Positions 21,864-33,879 of a stretch of 64,000 bases of DNA are shown here, one piece after another. The translations under genes and the position numbers were made by a program. Numbering within the stretch: position 1 is the stretch's first letter; each line of letters opens with the position of its first letter. The notes beneath the pieces are model-generated. The model saw only the letters and a program-made list of their open reading frames with translations. It had not been told where the DNA came from and ran no database searches. The stretch is from Utricularia gibba (lineage: Eukaryota > Streptophyta > Magnoliopsida > Lamiales > Lentibulariaceae): contig NEEC01000013.1 in NCBI GenBank assembly GCA_002189035.1, forward strand, positions 1,116,001 to 1,180,000, given 5' to 3'.

Positions 21864-24800
21864 ATGGCCGACGCGGTAGACGATGTAGAGAAGCTCTACG
21901 ACTACTGCGAGAAGCTCAACGAGGCCCAAGATAAGTCTCAGGTTGGTAGACCTTTTTCCTGTGTTTCTTTATTTTTGTTCTAAATGCACTTCATGGGTTG
22001 TGATTTTTGGTTCTGGGGTTGGGCAGAATTGGGAGTACTATGAGGGGATCATTGCAGCTGTAAATGGGACCGTTAAGGCGAAGCAGTTAGCGGCGCAAAT
22101 GATACCCAAGTTCTTCAAGTATTTCCCTGAGCTTTCTGAGCAAGCCCTTGACCAGCATTTCTGTTTGTGCGATGATGATGACCTTGGAGTAAGGGTTTTC
22201 ATTTTTTCGGCTGCTTTGACCCCCTTTTTCTTTATTATTATTATTTGTCTTGGCATTGAATCCGAGGGTTTAATAGACACTGAACTTCCAGCCTTCTGCG
22301 AGGAATTGAATTTGAGTTTCGATCGGTATATTTTTTCCCGACGACATTTTTGCATCTCATGCTGCTACACACGATGTCGCCTGCGTTCCGTCTTGTTCTC
22401 TATGTCCTTTTCCTGCGTCTGATGTTGATCTTGCAAAGATTTTAGACAAGTGTTTCAAGATTGCAACTTACGAGCTACAAAAATTTTTCGAAGTTGCAAT
22501 TTTAGGATTTTTTTTTTTTTGTTGGGTTTATGTTTTGAATAAAAAAAATGGGCTTTTGTGTGACAGCATATAATTCTCATCTGGAATTTCAGGTCCGTGT
22601 TCAAGCCATTCGCGGATTTCCCCTTATCTGCAAGGATTCACCTGATAATCTGGCAAAGATTGTTGATGTTCTTGGTCAGCTTCTAGTTTCTGGTAAGTGA
22701 TATTTGTGCCGGTACATTATTTTTAGTGTTTTTTTGTTTTATCCTCAGAAAAAACGACATTTTTAAATGTGATGATTGTTTCCAGGTGATAGTGTTGAGC
22801 GTGATGCAGTACATAAAGCCCTATTGACTTTGTTACGGCAGGATATAAAGAGTAAGAAATTTTGATTGTACTGCAGTTTAGATGACCACAATTTCTTTCT
22901 ACCTGTGATACTGTTTCATGTAATCTGCAGGTCTTTTAAGATTATTATCATGTTAACTTAAGTGGTTTTTTCTGTTTCTATTCCAGCATCATTAACTGCT
23001 TTGTTTAAACACATTGGAAGCACTGATGACCGAAATTCTGAGGATAATAGTGCGTGGGATACTATTCGTGAGAAGGTGCTGTACTTCGTCAGGGACAAAG
23101 TGAGATTCTTTCTGATTTGATGTGTTTTTTTATTTTTCTTAGTAGGTCGATGACCTAATAGGATTAAGATTTTGAAGTCAACGAGGTTAGATTTCGTAGT
23201 TTTCAGATGTACTTGACTTCCTTTTGGGGTTTTTTTTTAATCCTTTATGTGTTAACGAATTCCTCTGTAGGTGTTCCCTCTTAAATCTGAGTTGTTGAAG
23301 CCGAGGGATGAAATGGAGAGATACATAACTAATCTTGTGAAACAGGTATTTCTAGTGATGGGTATTCTACCTCAGAGTGTTCATGATTCAGTATCCGTTA
23401 TGATACTTTTTTATGTCATACAGGGTGATATATGTTCCTTGTACATTTTTTAATTTCGTTTTACTGCAGAATCTGCAAGATGTGACAGCTGCAGAGTTCA
23501 AAATGTTCATGGACTTCTTGAGGAGTTTGAGCTTATTTGGACCAGAAGCTCCTGTGGAAAGAGTTCAAGAACTTGTGGAGATTATTGAGGGCCAGGCAGA
23601 TCTGGATGCTCAATTCAATGTATGTTTGTGATTATACATCACCAGAGCTAGCCTTTTCATCTTCTACATGTGTCTAGTTTGGTTATTTTTCTAGATGAAG
23701 TTATTTTATTCCTGCACTGGTGGTCATTTGAAAAAGCTTTTGTGCGTCTCTCTAGATGCTAGGACCATTTTCTAATTGTTTTTTCCAGGTCAAAATTTTT
23801 CTGAGTTTTCTTATGTTGTAATAGTGTGACTTTGTGATCCATCGGTGAGGTTTTGAATTACTTCTGTAGTTATTGGAGGGCTATTTATTGGTATTTTTAT
23901 TTTAGTCCCATGGATAGAGTTTTCACTGCCATGTTCTAAGGTACCCTTGATCCTGCAGGTCTCAGATGGTGACCACATTGCCCGGTATATATCCTGCCTG
24001 CAAATGGCCTTACCATTGTTTGTGGTAAAATTTCAATATCCCATGTACTTGCTCAAAGCTCGATCAGCTTTTGATTGCAAGGTTTTCATGTAATTGCAGA
24101 GGGGTGCGTCGAGCAGCAAATTCTTCAGTTATTTGTGCAAGCAAATACTCCCTGTTTTTGACAAGGTATTGCTTTAGTTTTTATGTAGAGGTTTAAGCAT
24201 TGACAATATAAGTTTTTGTCGGGGCTAAGTTATTCATCCCCCTCATCAGTCACTTATTATTATGCGAAACTTCCCATTCGTTCTATGAATTTTCCTGTCT
24301 TAGTTTAGTAATACATTACAATGGCACCTTCAGTTTCCTGAAGAACAAAAAATGGACTTGCTGAAGATTGTTGCCGAATGTTCCTTGTATGTAAAAGCGC
24401 AAGACTCAAGGCAGCTGCTTCCATCTGTCGTTCAACTGCTAAAGGTATAATTTCCTTGATGTAGGTAAAAATGAAATTGGAAGAGATTTTGAGTTGTCTT
24501 CTTTCCAACTTTCTTGCCCAGAAATACATGGTTAAAAGAAAGATCGAAGAAATGAGTTTCACTGCCCTTGAGTGCTTGTTATTTTCATTTCAACATTTGG
24601 CTCACAAGGTATGAGCTACTTCGAGGCAGATAAGCACATTGTTCTGTGCATGTTACAAATCTAATATCGAAGCCTCCATTTCTAGGCTCCTAATGCTACA
24701 AACAGCCTTTGTGGTTACAAGATTGTCACTGGACAGCCTTCAGATCGCCTTGGTGAAGATTTCTCAGAGCAGTATAGAGATTTTACAGAGAGGTTCCTTC

Positions 24801-25950
24801 ATTAACTTAAGCTTGCCCCTGTATTAAATTCTAGTTTCACTGTCATAATTTTAAATAATGAATCTCATAAAATCTTTTCTTGGGGTGGAATCAAATCATC
24901 CATTTTTTTTCAATATTGCAGCTTGCATGCTTTGATTGCCATGGTAGTTTTTAATTTTGTTGGTATTCACTTGCTGATTCTGCATTTTACTGATGCAATA
25001 GGCTGTCCATCATCGAGGAACTTGCAAAGGCAATGAATAAGAAACTGGCTCATGCGATGGCAGAAAGCAATAAAGCAATGGCAGCGGCAAAGACTGAAGA
25101 GGAAAAAGATATAATTGTTGGTTCTTTCGATATACTTCGTTTTACATGCTTCCTTTCGCTCTTCCAGTCTTTTTGAAAGTTCTCACCATGACCAAGTTTG
25201 TTGCCTCAACTCAAACTATCTCTTTTGTGTACTGCAGAAGAAGCAAAAGCAAAACACTGCTGCCAGTCTTCGATCCTGCAACAATATACTGGCAATGTCT
25301 CAGGTGCAAGATCGCTCCCTAGTTATTTGTTCATTCTAGTCGTAAATCCTCACCAGATGTGTATACTGACCGTAACCTTGTAGCTTTTTTTATTTAATCT
25401 ACAATAATATTCTCGTTCTGTGGATAACATGGTTGCAAAGCTGGGATACTTGTTTGTACTGGTCTTTTATTTGTCCAACTCAAGCTTCTTGCTTTTTCCT
25501 AAACTCATAAACCTTGATGCAGCCTTTGCACTCAAAAGCTCCTTCCTTCATCGGGGACCAGACCGTTGTTTTATCCTGGAAAGATGCCACTAAAGCTCCT
25601 CCAGTGACACCAACTGCTCCTGCTGCTGCCAGGTAACAAATTGTTTGGGGTCCAGAACCAAATCGGTCAATGTCCTAGCCCAGTCTGCAACCGGAATGAC
25701 AACAAGGTTTACCCTTTTGTTTGTATGTTATTGCAGTAAGAAGCGACCCGCTGCTGCTGCTCCTAATGGATCCAGAGCAAATGCTTTCAAGAAAGGGAGA
25801 GGAGGAGGGGGTTTGCAGCCACATATCGTTGACAGGGGGTTTAGAGGCATGAATGATGGAACAACGTTTGCGGGTGTCCGAGGTAGAGGTAGAGGTAGAG
25901 TTAGAGGCAGAGGTAGAGGGCGCGGCGGCAGAGGACGGATTTACCGTTGA
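21864..25950 (+). CDS. API5: Apoptosis inhibitor 5 (API5/AAC-11) homologue
   Basis: This is a nuclear helical-repeat scaffold; in rice API5 controls tapetal cell death with DEAD-box partners. I trace sixteen in-phase exons: 21864-21941, 22027-22188, 22593-22692, 22786-22851, 22987-23099, 23271-23345, 23470-23619, 23959-24024, 24100-24165, 24334-24444, 24522-24608, 24686-24792, 25002-25116, 25238-25303, 25523-25632 and 25737-25950. They give 561 residues. The N-terminal half is ARM/HEAT-like, with AKQLAAQMIPKFFKYFP and VRVQAIRGFPLICKD typical of the family. A Lys/Arg-rich stretch and a C-terminal RGG tail follow (RGRGRGRVRGRGRGRGGRGR), suggesting RNA binding and nuclear import. All junctions but two have ordinary donors; exons 12 and 13 use weaker ones (gttcct, gttggt). 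Confidence 0.94.
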
Positions 25951-26166
25951 GGGGAAGGAGAAAGACGGCCTGGCCTGCAACTACTAGAGAGACAGACACA
26001 TCTGGTTTAGTTTCTTTCTGACTGTGGAGTTGTATTTGTAAGCGTTAGCGCATTTGATTTGCTGATACATTACCTTGAATATTGTAGGCAGTACCTTCGG
26101 TATTGGAATTGTGAAGGAAAAACTAATTTTATTACAATAACACTACAAAAAATATCTATCATCATC

Positions 26167-26240
26167 GGTCCCGTAGCTCAGTTGGTTAGAGCGTTGGTCT
26201 TATGAGCCGAAGGTCGCGGGTTCGAGCCCCGCCGGGACCA
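26167..26240 (+). tRNA. tRNA, anticodon UAU (isoleucine by code), intronless
   Basis: A full cloverleaf folds from 74 bases. The acceptor stem pairs GGTCCCG with CGGGACC. The D arm is GCTC/GAGC. The anticodon stem is TTGGT/GCCGA with loop CTTATGA. The variable loop is AGGTC, and the T arm GCGGG/CCCGC has TTCGAGC. The discriminator is A, and no CCA end is encoded as such. The internal A box (TAGCTCAGTTGG) and B box (GGTTCGAGCCC) match Pol III promoters, and a T4 terminator lies at 26249-26252. The loop reads U33-UAU-G37. G37 is odd because a UAU anticodon normally has A37 for t6A modification, and eukaryotic tRNA-Ile(UAU) genes usually contain an intron. The amino-acid identity is therefore less sure than the tRNA call. 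Confidence 0.9.
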
Positions 26241-26248
26241 CCACATTG

Positions 26249-26252
26249 TTTT
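26249..26252 (+). terminator. Pol III T-run terminator of the tRNA gene
   Basis: A TTTT run starts nine bases after the discriminator base, as expected for RNA polymerase III. Confidence 0.7.
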
Positions 26253-26690
26253 GGGCCGGGCGAAGAGGATGATGATGCTATTCTATTTTGCAGCATTTTT
26301 TTTGGCCAATGGGCGGTGCTCTCAGTTCCGATGTAATCTGGCCGTAGGAACTCATCGCTGCAAATAAGTAAGCCCAGTTTTTTCTTGCCACGGACAATGC
26401 TTCCTGTTCCTCAGTTGTATGTATTATCTATACGAATTGCTCGATGAAATGTCCGATAAAGAATATTAATGATGTTTGCTTTTGGGTTCTGTATTAATTG
26501 GATGGCGATGTTTTCTCATGCAAGCTTCGTGGTTTTCCAATCCGAAATGTCACATACGTGCTTGTTTTTTTGTTTTTTGTTTTGGAGATCATAGTGACTA
26601 GTATGACACTCTTGCCAGGAACTGCCTGTTATTTTCATGTTGATTACCTCACTAAACACTTGTGCTAAGTCTTTCTTATTTGCACAGAAG

Positions 26691-28201
26691 ATGTATCCCA
26701 GCGCCAATGTACATCTTGCAAAGAGAGCATGGTCTAGCATTCTTACTGCCGATATGGGACGGTTGAGTCACCTTAGGGGAGAATGCTGTTCTAGGACAAC
26801 TCCAAAGGAGAATATCTATCTTCGACATAGACCTCCTGTAAGATCCTTCAGATGCCAAGTAAATCAGGGAATTCTGGTGGAAGGCCATTCGCTGAATAAC
26901 GAGGTAAATTATCAACTGATGACTGCTGCTCTCTCTAGTGGAAAACCTGATCATGGAAACAAGGGTAGAGTCCCATGGAACAAGGGAGTGAAACACAGTG
27001 AAGGTAGGTAGTTCTTTTCCTATGTTCACTGCTCATTTTGCAGGATCCGTTAAGAACTTTGAATTTTCACAGAGACCCGCTCGAAAATCAGGCATCGAAC
27101 AAAGGAGGCTCTTATGGACCCCAAGGTGAAGTCATGTAAGGATTTGTCTATTTAGATTTCAGATTCATGAACCTGTAAAGTTGTCCTTTTTAGTTTCCCA
27201 CACACTCCTGCTTCTCATAGGTATTTAGCAGTACTCCCAGTCAGTGTTGGGTTTGTACTTGCATCAGCTAATGAGCTAACTCCAGAATGAGTATTCAGTT
27301 GATCTATTCTTTTAGTTGTCTTGATTTGTAACACTCTTGATTCATGCACATTTTCAGGTCAGGAAGAAGATGTCCGATGCTCCTCGTTCACTTAGGTAAT
27401 AGCCTCCCTTCCATATACTGGAATTGAACATTTTCTTTCTTGCAAGGGGTATTTGATACTGATCAAATCTACCAGTTGTAATGATACTTGTAATGTGTCT
27501 TGCAGTGATCAGACTAGAGAAAGAATACGGAGATCTGTTCTCCATCTGTGGAGTAAACGCTTAAAGCGAAAAAGAGCAGCAGAGAGACTCTTGCGCTCGT
27601 GGGCCGAAAGCATAGCTTTAGCGGCAAAGGCAGGAGGAGGGAGTGATCAGCAAGAACTACAATGGGATAGCTATGAAAAGCACCAAAAGGAAATGGAAGA
27701 GTTGAAGAGGCAAGCAGTAAACAACCTCCGTACAGAGAGAACTCCACAAAAGAGGAGAGAGCGGGCACAAACGAAGGTAGACAGAGGAGAAACTGGAAAA
27801 AGGAACATCAAGGCTGAAGAGGAAAAGTGGAAGTTGAAAGAACAGCAGGAAGAGAAACTCAAGAAGCGACTCCTGAAGGTATGTGAGCTTGCTGGGAGTG
27901 TTTTGTTGCCAAAAAACTGCAGTTACCCTGAAAACCCAGCACAACCATGAAGATAACCAATTGTGCACTGATTTTCTCTTATGACGATTGCTTGCTGCTG
28001 AACCAGATACACATGAAGAAGTCGAGGATTGATCGAGTTAGCGGTGGGCGTAAGCGAAATTGGGAGAGCTTCGACTTACCCTCGGTGGAGGAGCGGCTGC
28101 ACAATGAGGTTTCTCTTGCAGACCAGATTCGTGAAGCTAGGAGCAACATGGGTCCGGAGGGTGTCCGGGCAGTGAAGCAGCTGAACCAGCAGGAAAACTG
28201 A
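26691..28201 (+). CDS. Plant NUMOD3-motif protein
   Basis: This 323-residue protein carries the NUMOD3 motif, a DNA-binding module known mainly from homing endonucleases. Five exons are in phase: 26691-27003, 27073-27125, 27358-27395, 27506-27878 and 28007-28201. Residues 1 to about 55 are Arg/Ser-rich with few acids and could be an organelle presequence. The NUMOD3-like segment covers about 95-150, with GRVPWNKGVKHSEETR, then KIRHRTKEALMDPKVRKKM and a second Ser-xx-Thr-xx-(R/K)I copy. No GIY-YIG or HNH nuclease domain is visible. The C-terminal half is a long charged coiled coil (KRKRAAERLL, EEKWKLKEQQEEKLKKRL). Homologues are known in plants only as uncharacterised proteins, to my knowledge. 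The ATG at 26691 follows a probable 5' UTR intron acceptor (TTGCACAG). Confidence 0.85.
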
Positions 28202-28399
28202 AAAACTCAACTGGTGAGATTTTGAATACATGCTGGTGTTCAAGTCCGAATCTGTGCTCATAAGTGAACTTGAAGGAAAGCCTATCTTGTACTCATATGT
28301 TGGAAAAGTGTAACACGACAGTGGCAGTTTAGGGGGTTGGGGTATAGAAAACGGCAGCAACTAGCGTCTAGAAACAAACAAACAAACGCGAGCAGCAAC

Positions 28400-30735
28400 T
28401 TACTGGTGGACGAAAAGCATGCCTTTCGCAACCTCAAGTGCCTTCTTCCGTCCAAAAAACTTCTCCACAATTGCCAGGGCGTATTCCATAGTGGTTCCTG
28501 GTCCTCTGCTGGTTATGAGATTGCCATCCACAACAACGCGGTGATCAGCTTCACTGGCGTCTGAGAGCTTGTTGCACATAGCAGGAAAAGCAGTGGCCTT
28601 CTTTCCCTGTAGATAGGCGGTTAAGCATTTCATTGCAGGACCAAGTGTTCTATTTTTTTTGGTATACACAAACATGTACCTTCAGCAAACCGTGGGGCTC
28701 CAGGACCAAAGCTGGTGAAGCACAAATAGCCCCATAATACGCATTCGAGTCTCGTTGCTTCTTCAACAAATCTACTAGTTTGACAGAGTTTGCAAACGCT
28801 TGTGCACCACCAAGTCCACCCTGTGTTTTCCAAGAGGATTAATATCCTTGAGAAACAATTGCTGAGCTGTGGAAGAATTCTCTACTTACAGGTAAAACAA
28901 CGAGGTTATATGAACTTGTTAAGGCCTCATCTAAAAGAGCATCTGCCAAGAGTTTAACGTTCCTTGAAGCCAAAATTTCTAGTTTATCTTCAACAGATGC
29001 TACCACCACCTTTGCTTTTGCTCTACGGAGAACATCAATAATGATAACTGCTTCCATCTCTTCAGTTCCATTTGCAATAGGGACAAGAATCTGTCAGGAT
29101 GTAACATACAGACTATCATTAACGGCCCAACGAACATGCCTAGGCTATCATCGTCCCTGCTCCCAAGTTCGTAGATATGAATCGAGTGGCCCCATAATTT
29201 TACCCTCTACTTTGTTTTCTCAGTCCTTTCACAACAATAAGCATTAGGAGGGGAGACATCCATAAACCATTTCAATCAGGAACAAAGACAGCATTCACCA
29301 ATCGTTCAACACATCTCACCCGACGTGAAACATAACTTGGAGGAAAAAAGAAGCAGCTTTCTAGGTGTATAGAATTTGTAGTACCTGAGGTGAACCTGAA
29401 AAAGTCCAGTTGGAAGGATTCAGTTCCTTATGTGTGTACTCTTCACCATGATTTGACCGCAAAACCTAGATAGGGATGCAAATGAAAAAATGTCAACATC
29501 TTGCAATCCCAAGATCTTCATGCCTGAATAAATACCATAGGCGGCCTAAGCAGCAAGGTGATTAAACCAACGAAATCACTTTAAAAAGCGGGAAGAAGTC
29601 TGACTACATTCAGGACTATGATCATCAAGATTTAGATTCATTCAGAAACCCCTAACCAGCCACGGTGACAGACTATCTAGGCACAAATAGAATCAGAGGA
29701 GAGAAGAACGCAATACCAGAGGTCCAGCAACCTCATCTGCCTTTTCCTTTCCATACAACAGTTCAACCAAAGCAACAGAGTACTCCAGAGCTGTCCCAGG
29801 TCCACGACTTGTTACTACCTTCCCATCCTTCTGCACACGGGAGTCAGTCGCTGAAGCTGATGAAGACAATTGATCCATAAATGATGGATAACATGTTGCC
29901 TGTTTACAAGTCAGAGAGACCATCCTTACGTCCTAAACCTTTTTAGAAACTTATAAGCTGAACAAACCTAGGAACTAGCAACACTAGTTTATCCCACCTT
30001 CACGCCCTTCAGTAGACCCCAAGTGCCAAGGGCAACAGCAGGAGCAGCACATATCGCAGCATATAACCGGCCATCAGCAGCATGCCTTTTCACTAGTTGT
30101 TCCAGTACTTTGCAATCCCTAAGAGTGGCTGCACCAGGCATCCCCCCCTAGAGATCAGCATAAGAACCTGTAAATCGGACACGTACCAGACTTCCAGAAA
30201 ATCCAAATTCGAATACAATCATGTTAAACGCAACTCGTCGATTCCTAATTTTCAAGAACGCGATCAACGCAAAGCAGTAAAAATTTATACCGGGAGCGAA
30301 ATAAGGTCGAAATCAGTGCCGACGCAATCCGAAATCACAGCATCAGCAACAATTTTCACCCGTGGCAAGCCTCGATGATCAGATCCTTCTCCACCGAGGC
30401 CACCGTAACATCCGCTCCAGCTCTCCGCAGCAAATCCACCGTCACCACCGCTTCCAACGGCTCCGTTCCATCGGCCACCGGCACTAGAACCTAGGAAAGC
30501 ACGAAAACAACAACACCACAACATCACCGCATTTCACCATCAAAAAAAGGCAAGCCACCGAGTGTCTGAATCGGCATACCTTCTTCGCAGATGAAGCCAT
30601 GGCTGCAACAGTGAAGCGATTTCTGGCGCGAGAAGGGGAGAAGGCAGGAGAATATACAGTTTTTAGGGGCCGCGGTGCAAAATGAGAGAAATTCCGCGGC
30701 AGCGCATAGCGGAGGTGTAGGTGTACTGCCGCCAT
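28400..30735 (-). CDS. Tandem DJ-1/PfpI-domain protein (chloroplast DJ1B type), one apparent frameshift
   Basis: DJ-1 proteins are glutathione-independent glyoxalase/deglycase and redox-stress proteins; plant forms have two fused domains. Eight exons were traced: 30735-30580, 30490-30291, 30147-29998, 29899-29717, 29465-29385, 29090-28890, 28820-28680 and 28606-28400. The expected length is 439 residues. Residues 1-50 look like a plastid transit peptide. Domain 1 has its nucleophile Cys in AAICAAPA, domain 2 in GAICASPA; each opens with a [12 protein letters not shown]- or [12 protein letters not shown]-type strand. Exon 2 has a stop at the C run 30359-30361: CHG then TGA, while [12 protein letters not shown] continues one base out. 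Exon 2 is 200 nt where 201 is needed. One lost base in a homopolymer is the simplest cause. Confidence 0.92.
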
Positions 30736-31153
30736 TTTTATAGTCCCGAGGCCACCTCTAGAAGCCTCTCTTAATGAGGCAATAGACGGACATCTGTCCG
30801 GCAGATGAATGCAGACTGGATGACTGTTTCTCCATCATTTTAAATTATTTATTATTTATTAATAAATAATAGTTTGCAAATTTAATTAATAATTTAATAT
30901 TCAAGAAGGAATGTCAAGAACAAAGCGTGGAAGATGATGGATCACTCTGAAGTCGCTCATCATTTTGCAGGAAAGAGTTGAATTTCTCCCATCCACTTCG
31001 GTCGTCGCCGCCTCCTGGCTCTTGGGGGCTGCGGGATTTCCGCTAGGGGCAAGGTTGATTAGCAGCAGTCGCAGGAAAAGCGAAGAAAGAAGAGATTCGC
31101 CTGAATTGGGGGTTGGATCCCTACCGTGCTGCGTCTTGTACAGCGCAGGGAGA
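30736..31153. promoter_or_regulatory. Divergent region DJ-1 / galactosyltransferase
   Basis: These 418 bp hold the promoters and leaders of two divergently transcribed genes. An AT-rich core (about 30840-30900) could provide TATA-like elements for either. No specific site is assigned. Confidence 0.4.
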
Positions 31154-32894
31154 ATGCCATCGTCTCCCAAGGCGCTGCACGCGCGCCCATCTTCTTATAA
31201 CCACAGATCGGCGACAGTTATCATCTCCTTTCTAATCGGGATCTCGGGGTTTGTTTTTGGTATCGCTGCGATTTCATGGAGGGGACAGGGGCATGATTTC
31301 AAGTATCACAAGCCATTGACGGTTTCTGTAAAATGGGATAAGTCCTCGGGTGGTGGGGTTTCCGATGATAGCCCACGGCGGAAGGTGATGGGTTTTGTTG
31401 GTATACAAACGGGGTTTGGATCTGCGGGCCGCCGCGTGGCCTTGCGTCAGACTTGGTTTCCCTCAGATCATCAAGGGCTGCTGCGGTACCTTTCATTTTC
31501 GCATCTTTAGAGAATTTTTGCTCTCTTGTGATGGTAGTGCGGACTTGTCACATACCAAGCATACTTTAAAATTTGGATTTTGGATACAAATTTGAGATTA
31601 TGAGTATTAATCTGAGTGAATTGGGCCACTTTCAAATTTTAAATTATGAGTGTTATCTGATAAATAGGAAAGTGCTTTCTTTGTGGAGACTGTGAGCTCG
31701 CGTATCTTGTTAGATGGTTTGAGTCCTTATTCTCATGCATATGTAGCATTGAGGTTTACTGCTCACATTTAGTTGTGTGGTAGGTTAGAAGAAAGCACTG
31801 GCTTGGTTTTCAGATTTGTGATTGGTAGAACAAGTGATAGTGCCAAGATGGTGGAACTCAAAAAGGAGGTCGCACAGTATGATGACTTCTTGCTTCTAGA
31901 CATTGAAGAGGAGTACAGTAAGCTCCCGTACAAAACGTTAGTTCTTCTTTATCCTCTATGGATCCCGGATGCCCCTCCTTTATGATCTTGCCCTCTTACA
32001 TTGTTTTCTTGCAGCCTAGCTTTCTTTAAAGCTGCATTTGCGCTATATAATGCTGATTTTTACGTCAAGGCAGATGATGACATATATCTTCGACCTGGTA
32101 GCCAAAACTTTACTTTCTTAGAGCTTTTCACAGGACTGACTCTCAACGCACACATTTCTCCCTTTCTTTTTGTATGAACAGACCGCCTTTCGTTACTCCT
32201 GGCAAAAGATCGTTCTCATTCACAGACCTATATTGGGTGTATGAAGAAAGGCCCTGTGTTTACAGATCCAAAGCTTAAGTGGTTAGTTATGCAATGTTCC
32301 TTTTTTCAGAAGGAGAGTTAGCAGGAATTTGATACTTGACACCTGACAGACAGCATTTCTGATTATATAGGTATGAACCTTTGTCATATTTGCTCGGAAA
32401 GGAATACTTTCTTCACGCTTATGGCCCAATATATGCTCTGTCAGATGACGTTGTTGCAAGTTTGGCTGCCCTGAGAAACGATAGGTGCATAATTTCAACA
32501 AATAAGCAATGAATGCCAACCATGATTTATGTGCTCTTCATTTTCTAAACCATCTTGTGTGATATATATGCTGCACAGTTTCCGAATGTTCAGCAATGAG
32601 GATGTGACCATCGGTTCTTGGATGCTTGCAATGAATGTCAACCATGAGAATATAAAGGAACTCTGTGTAGCAGATTGCACACCCTCATCCATAGCCGTGT
32701 GGGACATTCCCAAATGTTCTGGTATACACCCTCCATTGTTTTAAAAACCAGTTTGCCCATTTTTCTTAAGAAAGCTAGTGTTTGATCTGACAGGACTATG
32801 CAATCCTGAGAAGAAGATGTTGGAGCTTCATGCCAAGGATATTTGCTCCAAAAGCCCGACTCTGCAACCCGAGGAGGAGGACTCTGAGAAGTAG
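31154..32894 (+). CDS. Beta-1,3-galactosyltransferase of the B3GALT12-14 group (GT31)
   Basis: This is a Golgi type II membrane glycosyltransferase, 341 residues, thought to add beta-1,3-galactose to glycoprotein glycans. Seven in-phase exons: 31154-31485, 31784-31936, 32015-32097, 32182-32281, 32371-32484, 32579-32721 and 32794-32894. A single signal anchor lies at about residues 21-42 ([19 protein letters not shown]). The GT31 domain follows. It includes [22 protein letters not shown], the DxD-type nucleotide-sugar site in [22 protein letters not shown], and the ED in [11 protein letters not shown]. The C terminus retains [12 protein letters not shown]. The start at 31154 gives the normal short cytosolic tail; an upstream in-frame codon at 30965 would add 63 unrelated residues and was rejected. 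The gene is intact. Confidence 0.92.
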
Positions 32895-33879
32895 CCTGCC
32901 CCCTGCAACTCTCTCCCTTCTCATTGTCCAAGTTCCAGCATACCCAATCAACCAGAGGCTAACCCCCTTCGAGTTGCACTTCATTCAACACCTTGACTGA
33001 TCAGAAGGCCTGAATTCTTTTATGTAGCAGCAGCAACACTTTGCTCAGCAATGTTAACTGTACTGTTGGAAAACCTATCTTGGTTTGTATTATTAAAATA
33101 TATTGTGATTTTTTTTATTATGAAAAAAAAATTTATTAGATGTTTTTTGATTTAATATTGTTAATGTTATGGGGTTTTATTTTTAAAATTGATTATATTC
33201 TTTTTTGCATTTTTGAAAATTTTCGAAAATAAAAATTCATCCAATAAAAGGGCATGGTCAAGGGGCTTTTTATTATGACAGTTTTATCCTTTCGCACTAC
33301 CCGACCCGCCCCGGCCACCACCAGTACCGGCATTTGTGTAAGTGGATCGGGCAAAATGGGTCATGTTATCGAGAGCCCTGAGGGAGGATCCAAACCCTAA
33401 CCCTTTTCGGCAGTCGGATCTCCGTTCGGATTTTTCACGGTTGTTTCCTCCACCGGTGAGAGTCCTTCATAGGTATCGACCATGTCATTTCTACTGAAAA
33501 GCGGTGTCTTAGTTAGATAGCAGCAGTGATTGTTTGGAAGTTTTGGGTTCTAACTTCTAAGCGGATTTTTTTTTTTTTTTTTTTGCGATTGCTGCCTCGA
33601 AAATCTGGCTGTTCGTACTGCTTCGTATTCGAATTTTGCTTCATTTCTTTGCAGCTAATGAAATATCAAATTTCATGTGTGCATCAAAAGAAAAGTAGTG
33701 GAAAATTGCAGCATATAGAAGCGACAGCATGTTGAAGCTTGAATATTTTCGTCTATTTTCAGTTATTACAGACAAAAGAAAGTTTTTTTGAGCTTATCCT
33801 TCTTATAATGGAGTAAATATTGAATGCAGTTTATCGTGTATAGATGCTGATAAGATAGCATTGGTGTTTATCCTCGGAC
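32895..33879. other. Intergenic region and leader of the hAT-derived gene
   Basis: The left 170 bases are probably 3' UTR of the galactosyltransferase. An AT-rich spacer follows to about 33280. From about 33350 the sequence becomes leader-like, with a possible 5' UTR donor (ACCGGTGAGAG at about 33451) and a T17 run at 33568-33584. No coding sequence is supported. Confidence 0.45.

Noticed and set aside
26691-28201. NUMOD3 gene as an active homing endonuclease or mobile intron
   Set aside because: No GIY-YIG or HNH nuclease domain is present and the gene has ordinary nuclear introns.
30965-31153. 63-residue N-terminal extension of the galactosyltransferase
   Set aside because: It is in frame but reads like leader sequence; the signal-anchor topology and family length fit the ATG at 31154.
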